A stretch of 64,000 nucleotides of DNA from Phycisphaerae bacterium (GTDB lineage: Bacteria; Planctomycetota; Phycisphaerae; UBA1845), in assembly GCA_029260115.1 (NCBI GenBank), contig JAJDDW010000114.1:42206-106205 (forward strand). Reading direction: 5' to 3'. Below the pieces are notes generated by a model. That model made no database searches. It was given only the letters and a program-made list of their open reading frames with translations, and had not been told where the DNA came from. The position numbers and the translations under genes were made by a program. Each line of letters starts with the position of its first letter. Within the stretch, counting starts at the first letter, position 1. Below, one piece after another: positions 36,708-46,671 of this stretch.

Positions 36708-39700
36708 ATGGCCCGCAAACGACTGAATAAAAATATCGTCATCGGCCTGACGCTTTTCTCAATGGCGGTCATGGTACTCTTAGCTGTGCTCATGTTGCGA
36801 CAATTACAACGCCGCGACCCTCAACATTTTATCACGCTAGCTAAGGAATATGAAGCTCACGAAGAATGGCAACAGGCCGCCGGGTTTTACATGCATGCGT
36901 ATACGCGCAGTAAAGACCCGCTACATCTAGTCTCCATGGGGCACGCTTTTCTTGAGGCTGGTGAAGTTTCACGCGCCTTGTCCGCTTGGGAGCAAGCGAT
37001 GATTGACGACCCATCCTTGGTCGCGGCTCACCGAATTAGACTCGAAACATTACTATCGCTATCAAAATTATATCCTTCACCACGCATATGGTCGAACATC
37101 GCGGACGCCGCTAAGACAATGCTGGAAATTGCGGCTCAGGCAGATGAGACGACACTAGCCTTTGTTTATCATGCCAAAGGCCTGTCTCTTACGCACAACA
37201 AATCGGCGCCTGACACGCAAGCGGTAGAAGAAGGTCTTCTTGCGTTAGAAAAGGCCGCTTCGCTTCAGCCAGACAATGTAGATTATGCCATCGACCTAGC
37301 CAATGCGCATTTACAAGCAGGAGATATCTCAGCCGGGGAGTCTCAGTTTACGGACTTACTCTCAACGCACGCCAACGAAAGCGTCGAGGCGTCCAACATT
37401 CATATAGCCTTTGCTAAATATCTGAATCGCCCACGCACACCTGATGAAACCAACGAAGCCTATCTAGCCCGCATCGCGCGAGCCGGACAGCACATCAACA
37501 GCGGTGTCGCCTTAGCCGACGGTGACCCCAAAGCGGCCCATGAAGCGTATCAGCAGCAAGGCATTTTCTTTGCCCAGGCCTGGGCACGTGCCAAGCAAGG
37601 TAAAGCTGCCGAGGGCGAATTGGATGACCTCGCAGCCAAGGCAATTGCCTCATATGAGCGAAGCATTAAAGCCGATGACGACAACTTCGAAACATATGTG
37701 TTGCTTGCGACCCTATATCGGGCTACGCAACATTTTGACGAGGCGATCAGTGCTTGTGAGCGCCAATTGGATGCTGGTTTTTCACGTAAAGGCATTCGGT
37801 CATCGTATGACAAGCAACTGGCATTCCAGTTGATGATTCTTGCCTCGCAGACAGCGTTAGCCAAGACGCAGTCGAAAGACAATGCGATCGAACCTGCTGA
37901 AAAAGAAAAATTCATCACCCTAGCCAAGCAGTACGTCGACGACGCCAATGGTGAGTTTCCAGGTCATCCGCACGTGTTAACCCAATCGGCAAGGATTAAG
38001 TTTTTCACTGGTCAGGACCGCGAGGCGTTGGAAGATTTACGAAACGCGGATGCTGGATTTCTGGCTATGGACATGGTTGATTGGGATAGCAAACTACTTC
38101 TGGCACGTTTGCACCTCAAACTTAACGAACCAGGCGCAGCGAAAGATACAATTATAGATGGTCGCAACAGGGCTGGCGGTTCCGCGCCATTAACCATGTG
38201 GATCACATACGCACAAGCGTTAATGCTCAACGATGAAATAGATAACCCAGAGCTTGACCGCACACTTGAAATTGTGCGGCGAAACGATCCTACAAACGCC
38301 CAGGCCCGGCAAATTCAGGCCGCTTTGTTAGAACGCCGAGGACAATTCCAAAGCGCTGGCGGCTTGGTGCAGGACGAAGCACTTCGCTCACTCCTAATGG
38401 CCCGGGAACTGATAAGCCAAGACGACATCGAACAAGCGACAACGGTGCTTCTTGACGCACTGAAGGACAACCCCGCAGAGCCTAGGCTGTTAGCCGCGGC
38501 GGTTCAACTGTTACTGTCGCAAGAAAACGTAGACCAAGCGCGAGTGGCTGTGACTGCCGCCCAAAAAATTAAACCAGAGGATAGCTATCTAAAAAGGTTG
38601 GCACTGGTGGTTCAGCCTAATCTCTCTCCTGCGCAGCGTAAGGAGAGCATGGTCTCACTCATTAGCGAAGAAAAGGACGCCTATGAGCGGGCTGCACAAA
38701 TGGCTGATTTTTTCATTCGCAGCCACGAACCTGAACAAGCGTTAGCCTATCTCGATGAAGCGGAGAAACATCTCATAGCCAAGGACACACCAGCCGCCCA
38801 GGAAACAACCAGCGCGCAACACCGCGCCATTTTGCTGAGTAAACTCCGAGCAGCTGCCTTGTCGAACAATGACTTGGCTATGACCGAAGCACGAGATGCC
38901 GCGGCTAAGTATAATGTAGACGGCGCGCGTGGGCAGTTCATGCTTGGTCTTTACTATATGTATCGCGATGAATGGTCCTTGGCGAAACTGGCGCTGCGCG
39001 CCGCGGTCGATGCTCAGCCAACACACGCCAAATCGCTAGCGAGCCTAGCTCATTGCCTGCATCGTTTGGGAGATTCAGATGAGGCGGCAGCTTTGTATAA
39101 ACGCGCCTTGCGTGTGAATCCCAATGAAGCCCTTGCTCGAAAGGGGCTGGCGATGCTGGCAAAGGATGTCGGCGATCAGGCTACCTACGAGCAACATCTA
39201 GCTGTTTGCCGACGTTTAATCCCGTCTGACCAGTGGGTGCGAAACGAATTGGAACTACAGCAAGAGCGTGCCGACCCCGATAGTGCTATTGCCAATTACG
39301 AAGCAACATTAACAAGCGATCCCGACAATCTGAAAACACTTTCTCGCTTAACTGAGTTATATGAAGCAAAAAACGATCTAGAAAAAGCAGACAATATATA
39401 TGGCCATTTGATGACGCTAAAACCGGACGAACGCACGCTGTTCGTGGCTATCGGAAAATATTATCGTCGTACACATCGGCCGCAGCTCGCAGAGAAAGCG
39501 TTAGTAGAATTCGCAGAATCTCGACATACGCCACAAGAAAAAGCCGAGGCACTTGTGCTGTTAGCCGCCCATCAGCTCAGCTTATCCCAACTCGAAGATG
39601 TTGAAAAAACGTTATTGCAAGCGGCTCAGATTGCCAGCACGTTCGACGTTTGCCATAGCCTGGGCGAATTCTACCAACGCACCGTACACAAACCCGCGGA

Positions 39701-41294
39701 TGCTTTGATATGGTACGATCAAGCCATTGCCTCTACTGAAGATGGCGCAGACGCTAGATTAGCTTCGGTGAAGCTGGCCAGAATCGCGTGTTTATTGTCG
39801 CGTGAATTGGACGATTTCAATAGTGCTAGCGAAGACTTGGTCACCTTTAGAAAGCAATACCCCACCGATGCCCGCGCTGACTTGTGGGAGAGTGAGATAC
39901 TAGCTCGTCGTGGACAAATTGCCCCGGCTATCGATCGACTTACAACCTTTTTGCGGGTGCATCCCAATCACACTTATGCCTTGTTTAAGCGAGCGCAGCA
40001 CACGTTGTCGCTTGGCCGATTACCAGCTGCGCTTAACGACTTGGAGCAAATTAAACAATCTGACCCGCTCGCTTTAGCGTTAGCCCCGCGACTGCTACTA
40101 GCTCGACTTCACCATCAAGCAAACCGTCAAGACGCCAGGCTACGAGAATTAGAATCACTCCTTCAAGATGCGCCGCAGTCTGATGTCGCGCTGGAAGCGA
40201 TTACCCGGGCCTATATTGATATGAAACGGTACGCGGATGCAGATCGCGTCGTCACTGCGCGAATTAACCAGTTAGCTAGTGCGCCCGACCCGCGTTGGTT
40301 CGCGCTGCGCGCTGACATTTCAGCCGGTCTTAACGACCATGAAAAAATGCTGACTGATTTGCAACGTGCCGCAGAGTTGTCGCAATATGCGCCGACACGT
40401 GTGATAGCGGTGTTAGATGCTTTTGCCGCAGTTGGCCAAGCGGAGTTAGGCGTAACTTATTTTGACAAGTATGCCGACGCCGAAAACGCGCCGGCCCTAC
40501 TTCTTGGCCGATATGGAAAACTTCTCACGCTCACGGGTAAAGAAAGCCAGGCCGTGGATATTTTTCGACGCGCGGTGGATCAGACTATGGCTGAGTCTAG
40601 TCAACACACCCGAATGCTGGTGAGCTTAGCCCAGAGTGGATTCACTTCGTTGGAAGCAACCCAAAAATATTTTACTGACATTTCGGTTGATGCCTCGTTG
40701 GCCCGTGCGAATGAACGGATTCTCGCCCGCTTACACCTTGCAGCCGGGCAGGTTCCGGAAGCTGACGCGATAATCGAAAAGTTACTCGCCTCAGCAGATA
40801 CGAATCACCAACGAGCGGACCTATTCACAGAACGAGGGGAGCTGTACCTCAATTCGGAAAATTTCGATAAGGCCCGCCAAGCTTACGAGCAATCTTTAGA
40901 ATATGACGAAACCAACTGGGTCGTATTGAATAATCTAGCCTATTTACTCTCAGACGCACTTGGACAACACGAGGCCGCGATGACCTATGCAAAATCTGCC
41001 GTAAGATATAGGGATGTCGCTGAGACGTTGGATACACTGGGCTGGATTTATGTTCAACTTAGTCGATATGATGAAGCCACGGCGGAACTCACGCGGGCTA
41101 TTCGCTTGAACCCGGACAGCTATAATGCGTATTATCATCTGGGCGAAGCGTACCGTCGCGACCAACGATTCTTAGAAGCGGCTGACATCTTTCGCGTAGG
41201 CCTTAGTGTGGCCGAAAGTCAAGGTGACGCAGCCGCAGTGGATAAGGTAACCAAGGCACAAGCGCGAGCAGCGGCCAGTGACCATCAACCGTAG
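36708..41294 (+). CDS. Very large membrane-anchored TPR protein
   Basis: 1528 residues. One membrane helix near residues 11-28 (IVIGLTLFSMAVMVLLAVLML) with basic residues before it, so the bulk is probably periplasmic. The rest is almost entirely helical TPR or TPR-like repeats, clearest near 45-110, 320-360, 730-830 (LGLYYMYRDEWSLAKLALRAAVDAQP), 860-910, 1090-1140 and the C-terminal set 1400-1510 (LNNLAYLLSDALGQHEAAMTYAKSAV; DTLGWIYVQLSRYDEATAELTRAI). Large TPR proteins of this kind accompany exosortase/exopolysaccharide loci as assembly scaffolds, and this gene follows the EpsI-like gene. The partner is unknown. AAGGAA lies about ten bases before the ATG. Confidence 0.85.
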   Translation: MARKRLNKNIVIGLTLFSMAVMVLLAVLMLRQLQRRDPQHFITLAKEYEAHEEWQQAAGFYMHAYTRSKDPLHLVSMGHAFLEAGEVSRALSAWEQAMIDDPSLVAAHRIRLETLLSLSKLYPSPRIWSNIADAAKTMLEIAAQADETTLAFVYHAKGLSLTHNKSAPDTQAVEEGLLALEKAASLQPDNVDYAIDLANAHLQAGDISAGESQFTDLLSTHANESVEASNIHIAFAKYLNRPRTPDETNEAYLARIARAGQHINSGVALADGDPKAAHEAYQQQGIFFAQAWARAKQGKAAEGELDDLAAKAIASYERSIKADDDNFETYVLLATLYRATQHFDEAISACERQLDAGFSRKGIRSSYDKQLAFQLMILASQTALAKTQSKDNAIEPAEKEKFITLAKQYVDDANGEFPGHPHVLTQSARIKFFTGQDREALEDLRNADAGFLAMDMVDWDSKLLLARLHLKLNEPGAAKDTIIDGRNRAGGSAPLTMWITYAQALMLNDEIDNPELDRTLEIVRRNDPTNAQARQIQAALLERRGQFQSAGGLVQDEALRSLLMARELISQDDIEQATTVLLDALKDNPAEPRLLAAAVQLLLSQENVDQARVAVTAAQKIKPEDSYLKRLALVVQPNLSPAQRKESMVSLISEEKDAYERAAQMADFFIRSHEPEQALAYLDEAEKHLIAKDTPAAQETTSAQHRAILLSKLRAAALSNNDLAMTEARDAAAKYNVDGARGQFMLGLYYMYRDEWSLAKLALRAAVDAQPTHAKSLASLAHCLHRLGDSDEAAALYKRALRVNPNEALARKGLAMLAKDVGDQATYEQHLAVCRRLIPSDQWVRNELELQQERADPDSAIANYEATLTSDPDNLKTLSRLTELYEAKNDLEKADNIYGHLMTLKPDERTLFVAIGKYYRRTHRPQLAEKALVEFAESRHTPQEKAEALVLLAAHQLSLSQLEDVEKTLLQAAQIASTFDVCHSLGEFYQRTVHKPADALIWYDQAIASTEDGADARLASVKLARIACLLSRELDDFNSASEDLVTFRKQYPTDARADLWESEILARRGQIAPAIDRLTTFLRVHPNHTYALFKRAQHTLSLGRLPAALNDLEQIKQSDPLALALAPRLLLARLHHQANRQDARLRELESLLQDAPQSDVALEAITRAYIDMKRYADADRVVTARINQLASAPDPRWFALRADISAGLNDHEKMLTDLQRAAELSQYAPTRVIAVLDAFAAVGQAELGVTYFDKYADAENAPALLLGRYGKLLTLTGKESQAVDIFRRAVDQTMAESSQHTRMLVSLAQSGFTSLEATQKYFTDISVDASLARANERILARLHLAAGQVPEADAIIEKLLASADTNHQRADLFTERGELYLNSENFDKARQAYEQSLEYDETNWVVLNNLAYLLSDALGQHEAAMTYAKSAVRYRDVAETLDTLGWIYVQLSRYDEATAELTRAIRLNPDSYNAYYHLGEAYRRDQRFLEAADIFRVGLSVAESQGDAAAVDKVTKAQARAAASDHQP

Positions 41295-41393
41295 ACGACA
41301 GCCTATGCAAATTAACAATCTTAGCCCTTGGCAACTTCCTACCGCTCATAGAGAGCCATTGAGATGGCCGTTAGCGCACGGATGTGATCTTCG

Positions 41394-42653
41394 ATGATTT
41401 GGCTATGGATTATTTTATTGCTAATCCTCTCGGGCGTGATATCAGGCTCTGAAACTGCGCTATTTTCTTTAAGCGATCGCTGTCTGCACGATTACGGGCG
41501 ATCCCCCGTAAAGCTACGGCGCTTGGTCCACAGGCTCATGTGCACGCCTAACCGGGTGCTGATGACCGTCCTCATCGCTAACACTGCGATCAATATCGCG
41601 ATTTTCTCTTCGTCCTACATTCTTGCCGAACAGCTTCAACATACAGCGCCGTGGGCGGCTGCGGCTTGTGGCGTTGGTATACTCCTAGCCGTGATTGCGC
41701 TGGGCGAAATTATACCCAAAGCGATCGCCCTCACCCATGCCCAATCGTTGGCACCTTTTTGCGGCACGGTCATAGCGGTACTCCAGGCTGCGCTCTCACC
41801 ACTGCGCGGACTATTACGAGTTTGCTTGGTCCAACCGTTGATTCGCCTACTAGAACCTTCATCAAAGACCTCTGGCCCAGTGACTAAGGACGAGCTTCAA
41901 TCTCTGGTGGAACAATCGGCGAGGGATGGTGTCATCAACACCAAAGAAGAGGCTATGTTACAAGCGGTCGTAGCTGCTAACGATGTACGGGTGCGAGAAA
42001 TCATGACACCACGCGTTGATTTGGTATCCGTACCAATCGATTCATCGCCGGAAACCATTGAGCAAATGCTTCGCCATAGTCGTCGTCGACGCTTTCCGGT
42101 TTCAGGAAAAGATCTGGATGACATGCGTGGCGTGATATATGCTCGTGATTACTTCCTGCATCCCGACCAGGTCATCACAAAAACCATGCGTCCTATCCAC
42201 TACGTACCGGAGCAGGCTAACCTCATACAAGTACTGCGACACTTTCGCCAACAACATATTCAATTTGCCGTGGTAGTAGACGAATACGGCGGCACTGCAG
42301 GTGTCGTCGCCGTAGAGGACGTCGTCGCTTGGCTAATGGGCGATGTGCCGCAAGCCGAAGGTGGAGAAAGCCTTCCAGCGACTGAAATGATAGATCCAGA
42401 CACTTATCGCCTATCTGGTGACCTAAGCGCCCGTCTGCTGGCTGATCGTTTTAACATTGGAGAAATGCAGCGCCATATCGATACGGTCGGTGGCATCATG
42501 CTTGCCAAACTTGGTCGACTTCCTAATCGCGGTGACGCAATCACTATTGGCAACTTAACGCTGACGGTAGAAGACATGCGTAATCGCCGTATCACACGTA
42601 TTTTATTGCATCGCGACAATACACCGCTCACCCAGGGAGTTGAATCTTCATGA
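41394..42653 (+). CDS. CNNM/CorC-type membrane protein (DUF21, two CBS, CorC_HlyC)
   Basis: 419 residues. Four hydrophobic helices of the DUF21/CNNM domain (about 1-160, with GVISGSETALFSLS and IALGEIIPKAIALTHAQ). A CBS pair (about 195-320, VREIMTPRVDLVSVP; QFAVVVDEYGGTAGVVAVEDV) and a C-terminal transporter-associated domain (about 340-405) follow. The family is tied to Mg2+/Co2+ or Na+ transport at the inner membrane. The stop codon overlaps the next gene's ATG (ATGA), so the two paralogues are translationally coupled and may form a heteromer. Confidence 0.92.
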   Translation: MIWLWIILLLILSGVISGSETALFSLSDRCLHDYGRSPVKLRRLVHRLMCTPNRVLMTVLIANTAINIAIFSSSYILAEQLQHTAPWAAAACGVGILLAVIALGEIIPKAIALTHAQSLAPFCGTVIAVLQAALSPLRGLLRVCLVQPLIRLLEPSSKTSGPVTKDELQSLVEQSARDGVINTKEEAMLQAVVAANDVRVREIMTPRVDLVSVPIDSSPETIEQMLRHSRRRRFPVSGKDLDDMRGVIYARDYFLHPDQVITKTMRPIHYVPEQANLIQVLRHFRQQHIQFAVVVDEYGGTAGVVAVEDVVAWLMGDVPQAEGGESLPATEMIDPDTYRLSGDLSARLLADRFNIGEMQRHIDTVGGIMLAKLGRLPNRGDAITIGNLTLTVEDMRNRRITRILLHRDNTPLTQGVESS

Positions 42654-43651
42654 TTTGGTTTGCGTTAATTTTGGCGGCTGTGTTCTGCTTAGCTTTTTCC
42701 GCATTCTTCTCAGGCGCGGAAACAGGGATGTATTGCCTTAGTCGCGTACGGCTTCATTTAGCCGCCGGCCAAAAAAACACGCGTGCAAAACGTCTAGCTG
42801 CGTTATTGGAGGACAAACCTCGCACATTATGCGTCACGCTTATTGGCACGAATGTCATGAACTATCTGACTTCCATGATAGTGGCCTATACGCTGGCAAA
42901 AGGGCTGATGCTTTCCGAATTAGACACCGAGGTCTACACTGTCATTATCCTGACACCAATTGTATTCGTCTTTGGCGAGGTGGTGCCAAAAAGCATTTTC
43001 AGATTACACGCTGACCGTCTCATGTTATCGGGGAGTTGGATACTCAAACAAGCCGATCGCATCTTCCATGCACTCGGCGCAGTGACATTGTTCACCAAGC
43101 TAGCCAATACTGCTGAACGAGCGTTTCAACGCAATCAAGCCCAAGCGCACGTGCTGACGCTCGCCTCCAAACGACACATCGTAACCATGCTTCAAGATGC
43201 CCTCGCTGGCGAACGACACGGCGAGGCGCGATCTTCGCTAATCCAAAAAGTAATCCAACTGCCCGAAATTCGGATTCATACGGTGATGGTCCCGCGCAAT
43301 CGCGTCGTCAGCCAATCTGCAGACACAGGCCGTCGCGCATTCGTCCGCATCGCCCGTCGTTTTGGTTACACACGGCTCGCCGTCTACGACACCCGTCCCA
43401 GACATGTGATCGGTTTTGTTTCTGTGGATGAGTTACTTCGGCGCTCAGATTGGCAGCGAATTGATGAGTGCCTGCAGCCAGCGCTTAAGGTACAGGCCCA
43501 CGACACCGTCGCGAAAGTCATTGCTGATATGCAGCAGAACCAGCGACACATAGCCGTAGTGACTGATCGAGGCGGGCAGATGTTGGGCATTGTCACACGC
43601 CGCGACGCACTAGAGGCCGCGGTGGGCGCTATCGAAGAGTCTGAGATATAA
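42650..43651 (+). CDS. CNNM-type membrane protein (DUF21 plus CBS pair), paralogue
   Basis: 333 residues. DUF21 helices (about 1-145, with SAFFSGAETGMYCLSRVRLHLA and VFGEVVPKSIFRLHADRL), then two CBS motifs (about 200-325, IHTVMVPRNRVVSQ; HIAVVTDRGGQMLGIVTRRDALE). It lacks the C-terminal CorC_HlyC domain of the gene before it. The four-base overlap with that gene suggests one complex. Transport substrate not deducible. Confidence 0.9.
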   Translation: MIWFALILAAVFCLAFSAFFSGAETGMYCLSRVRLHLAAGQKNTRAKRLAALLEDKPRTLCVTLIGTNVMNYLTSMIVAYTLAKGLMLSELDTEVYTVIILTPIVFVFGEVVPKSIFRLHADRLMLSGSWILKQADRIFHALGAVTLFTKLANTAERAFQRNQAQAHVLTLASKRHIVTMLQDALAGERHGEARSSLIQKVIQLPEIRIHTVMVPRNRVVSQSADTGRRAFVRIARRFGYTRLAVYDTRPRHVIGFVSVDELLRRSDWQRIDECLQPALKVQAHDTVAKVIADMQQNQRHIAVVTDRGGQMLGIVTRRDALEAAVGAIEESEI

Positions 43652-43688
43652 GCCAATCAAGCATTTCAACTAGCCACTTGACCCCAAC

Positions 43689-44426
43689 ATGATTCGTCGC
43701 CATCCTGCACCCGTGCGACAAGCAAGCATTCTCATCTTTGCCAAATACCCGCAAGCCGGGCAAGTCAAGACCAGACTTGTGCCGCCATTGTCCTTCGAAC
43801 AGGCTGCTCAATGGCACGAAGCGGCGCTACGCACGGTGTGTGAACGGGCGGTTACTTATAAACAAGACGCAGCCAACGCTGAAGGATATGCCGTTGACGT
43901 CGTGCTAGTTGGCGCTCCGGATTCACAGTTAGATTTGTTTAGCAATCTACGCATAGCCGGCATCGACGATTACTGGACCCAAGGCGGCGGCGACCTTGGT
44001 CAGCGCCTTTCACGCTCGATAGACCGAGCGTTTAACCGGCATGCAGATGCTGTCGTGTTGCTCGGCGCAGATTCGCCGACGCTTCCGTTGGATTATCTTT
44101 CGAAATCACTTTCACTTTTAGATTCAAACGATATCGCCATGGCCTCAACCCATGACGGAGGGTATTGCCTGTTATCTCTGCGTAGCCCCTGTCATTCATT
44201 GTTTGAAAAGGTAGACTGGGGAACGTCTTCGGTGGCAGATCAAACGCGATCGCAGGCTTTGGCCGCGAAGCTCAACCTGGCTGAGTTGCCTCCGTGGTAC
44301 GATATTGACTGTTTCGACGATCTAAAAAAAATGAGTGCAGACTTTGGTGTTGACAAATTAGCTGAGCTAAAATCGTCTATCGCGTTGCGACAATTGACTC
44401 ACGAACTTCTTATACAGGTATCATAA
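43689..44426 (+). CDS. TIGR04282-type glycosyltransferase-like protein (DUF2064)
   Basis: 245 residues. N-terminal IFAKYPQAGQVKTRLVPPLSFEQAAQWHEAAL (residues 17-48) and the middle QGGGDLGQRLSRSIDRAF ... VLLGADSPTLPLDYL ... ASTHDGGYCLLSL are the signature of this family. It has a GT-A-like fold related to nucleotidyltransferases. Some members are annotated in arsenosugar biosynthesis; most have no proven substrate, and no arsenic gene is present here. The next gene starts two bases after its stop. Confidence 0.85.
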   Translation: MIRRHPAPVRQASILIFAKYPQAGQVKTRLVPPLSFEQAAQWHEAALRTVCERAVTYKQDAANAEGYAVDVVLVGAPDSQLDLFSNLRIAGIDDYWTQGGGDLGQRLSRSIDRAFNRHADAVVLLGADSPTLPLDYLSKSLSLLDSNDIAMASTHDGGYCLLSLRSPCHSLFEKVDWGTSSVADQTRSQALAAKLNLAELPPWYDIDCFDDLKKMSADFGVDKLAELKSSIALRQLTHELLIQVS

Positions 44427-44428
44427 TC

Positions 44429-45052
44429 ATGGCTGAGCTTGCCGGTTTGACATTGGATAATTTTCTTGACGAGACTGCCAGCCGCACACCAACGCCTGGT
44501 GGAGGAAGTGTCGCAGCCGTGGCTGGTGCGCTATCCTGCGCCATGGCCCGTATGGTCACAGCTTATTCGGTCAACAAAAAAACTGAACCAAGCGTTGGCG
44601 AACTAATAGAATCATTCGCGCAACAGCTTCATCGTGCGGATCAACTATTCCGCAGCCTCATCGATCAAGACGCTGCTGCGTATGCGAACATGACAGCAGC
44701 TGCTAAGGCCGCGAAAGAGGACGAAAGCAAACGTAGTCAACACCAACAGTCGGTGCTTGAAGCTGCGGGCGTGCCATTGCAGATGGCTGCCTTGGCTGCG
44801 ACTGTGTTAGCGACGCTTGATGTATTCAAAGCGCACACCAACAAATATTTGGTAAGTGACCTTGGCGTCGCGAGTGTGCTTGCTCTAGCCACGAGCAAAG
44901 CGGCGGCGTATAGCGTCCGAATCAATATACCTGAAATAGCTGACACCAAACAGCGAGACCGTGTTCGAGCGGACCTCCAAGCGATACTTTTACGTGCAGA
45001 ATCGAGCGCGACCTCTATCGAGGCCTATGTTCAGGATCAAATTGATGACTGA
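44429..45052 (+). CDS. fchA: Cyclodeaminase/cyclohydrolase family protein (folate one-carbon)
   Basis: 207 residues, all helical. The family motif TPTPGGGSVAAVAGALSCAMARMV is at residues 20-43, with SDLGVASVLALATSKAAAYSVRINI near 145-170. Members act as formimidoyltetrahydrofolate cyclodeaminase or methenyltetrahydrofolate cyclohydrolase (FchA). Either would process one-carbon units coming from histidine via HutU or from glycine/serine. The name fchA is a best guess. Two bases after the TIGR04282 gene, so in one operon with it. Confidence 0.85.
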   Translation: MAELAGLTLDNFLDETASRTPTPGGGSVAAVAGALSCAMARMVTAYSVNKKTEPSVGELIESFAQQLHRADQLFRSLIDQDAAAYANMTAAAKAAKEDESKRSQHQQSVLEAAGVPLQMAALAATVLATLDVFKAHTNKYLVSDLGVASVLALATSKAAAYSVRINIPEIADTKQRDRVRADLQAILLRAESSATSIEAYVQDQIDD

Positions 45053-45193
45053 ATCGTTGTCGGTCGATAATGAATAAGTACCTGCTAGCAGATAACTCGC
45101 GGGATTGACCCGGGTTACGACGTACATAGCTGGGCAGCATGGGTATACGACGATATACGAATTCGATTGATTGTTTTTTGGGGATATGAAGCT

Positions 45194-45421
45194 ATGCCAA
45201 ACGACATCGAAGATACCTCGAGCAACCTGACTTCTGCAGCACCAACGGCGACAGGTAGGCCATGGATTGGCATGCAATTTGAATGCTGCAATGTCTATTC
45301 TCGCATTTATCGAAACACAGCTGGCGACGCTTACGTGGGTAACTGCCCCAAGTGCGCAAGACCCATCCGCCTACGGGTAGGGCCTGGCGGAACGGACTCT
45401 CGATTTTTTCGAGCGGGGTAA
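45194..45421 (+). CDS. Small zinc-ribbon-like protein of unknown function
   Basis: 75 residues from the ATG at 45194, with GGGGAT about nine bases upstream. After a Ser/Thr-rich N-terminus the sequence reads FECCNVYSRIYRN ... YVGNCPKCARPIRLRVGPGGT ... RFFRAG. One Cys pair (FECC) plus CPKC could form a zinc ribbon. The dense conserved-looking pattern of Arg, Tyr and Gly suggests a real gene despite the size. Function unknown; possibly nucleic-acid or ribosome contact. Confidence 0.65.
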   Translation: MPNDIEDTSSNLTSAAPTATGRPWIGMQFECCNVYSRIYRNTAGDAYVGNCPKCARPIRLRVGPGGTDSRFFRAG

Positions 45422-45597
45422 CGAAAGAATCGGTAAGACAACTTCCCGGAGCCCTGCTATAAATTCCCCTTATTATGGCATGGCCAATCTAGCATGCCTA
45501 GCAGACAATGTGGCCGCTAGCATGAAGGCTCTATCGGTGAAGTGCCGATTGATCAAAGGGAAAGCCATGCTAAGTTGCCTGAAAGGAACGCTCACAC

Positions 45598-46671
45598 TTG
45601 CTGTCCAAGATGATATTTACGGAGTCGCTACCCACATGGGCGTTGTTCTTAGAGCTATTCGTCGTGGGCTTAATCGTCATTCTCGCCGGCACAATATTCG
45701 CAAAGCTGGCTGACCGATTAGCTGACCTCCTCAACATCGGCGGCGGATGGATCGGCTTAATTTTACTTGCTACAGTTACCAGTCTCCCAGAACTTGTTTC
45801 CGGGGCAACGGCTACGACGATCGGCAATGTCGATTTAGCCCTGGGCGGCATTTTCGGAAGTTGTGCGTTCAACATTGTCATTATCGCGCTAATGAACGCC
45901 ATGATCGGCGGCGGGTCCGTATTACGAAAAGTTAGCCTGTCTCATTCCCTAACCAGTTCGTTCGGCCTAGCCCTAATCGGCTTAGCCCTCTTCGGACTCG
46001 TAGTGAGTGGCCGAATCAATTCCTCAGGCCCAATAGCTCAGTGGTTCGAAATTGCATGGTCACTACTCATTCTCGTAGCTTATCTAGGGTGCATGAGATT
46101 GGTGTACCGGTTCGAAAAATCACAAAGCGCCCTAGCTGATTTGTTTGAAGCCAAACCTGTTCAGCGCGTGCCAGGCTCAATGTATCTAGCATTAGCTATA
46201 TTCGCCTGCATCATCGTCTTGGCTTCATGTTGGTTGGCATGTCTGGGCGATGTGCTTAGCACCCACAAGATCGGAATCATAGGTAGGCCTCTCGGAGCCA
46301 CTTTTGTTGGCGCGTGCTTTTTGGCACTAGCAACTTCACTACCAGAAATTGCTACGAGCATGGCTGCGATAAGACTTGGCAATATCGATCTTGCGCTGGG
46401 CAACATCTTCGGCTCAAACATGTTTAATATATTCGTGATACCCATGCTGAAAATCGTCTCCATGATCAACGGTCAGCCAGTACTATTAGCCCAGGAAAGC
46501 GTATCTCAAAACGATCACATGATTACCGGTCTAACAGCTATTTTACTCACCGTCATCACCGTAGGCAGCTTAACCTACAAAAGTCGCCGCACCGTGTTAC
46601 GCCGCTTCGGTTTCGACGCCGTACTCATCAGCTTCACCTACATCGGTGGCATGCTGCTATTGCTATTATGA
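45598..46671 (+). CDS. Ca2+/Na+ antiporter (CaCA family, YrbG-like)
   Basis: 357 residues with about ten membrane helices. The two inverted alpha-repeats that bind the ions are clear: TSLPELVSGATATTIGNVDL near residues 61-80 and TSLPEIATSMAAIRLGNIDL near 247-266, each followed by FGSxxFNI. The start is a TTG at 45598 with AAGGA about ten bases upstream; an ATG four codons later is the alternative. It probably exports Ca2+ in exchange for Na+ or H+. Confidence 0.93.
   Translation: MLSKMIFTESLPTWALFLELFVVGLIVILAGTIFAKLADRLADLLNIGGGWIGLILLATVTSLPELVSGATATTIGNVDLALGGIFGSCAFNIVIIALMNAMIGGGSVLRKVSLSHSLTSSFGLALIGLALFGLVVSGRINSSGPIAQWFEIAWSLLILVAYLGCMRLVYRFEKSQSALADLFEAKPVQRVPGSMYLALAIFACIIVLASCWLACLGDVLSTHKIGIIGRPLGATFVGACFLALATSLPEIATSMAAIRLGNIDLALGNIFGSNMFNIFVIPMLKIVSMINGQPVLLAQESVSQNDHMITGLTAILLTVITVGSLTYKSRRTVLRRFGFDAVLISFTYIGGMLLLLL

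Noticed and set aside
45480..45713. Plus-strand frame of 77 codons before the antiporter
   Set aside because: It overlaps the antiporter start in another frame, has no ribosome site and resembles nothing known.
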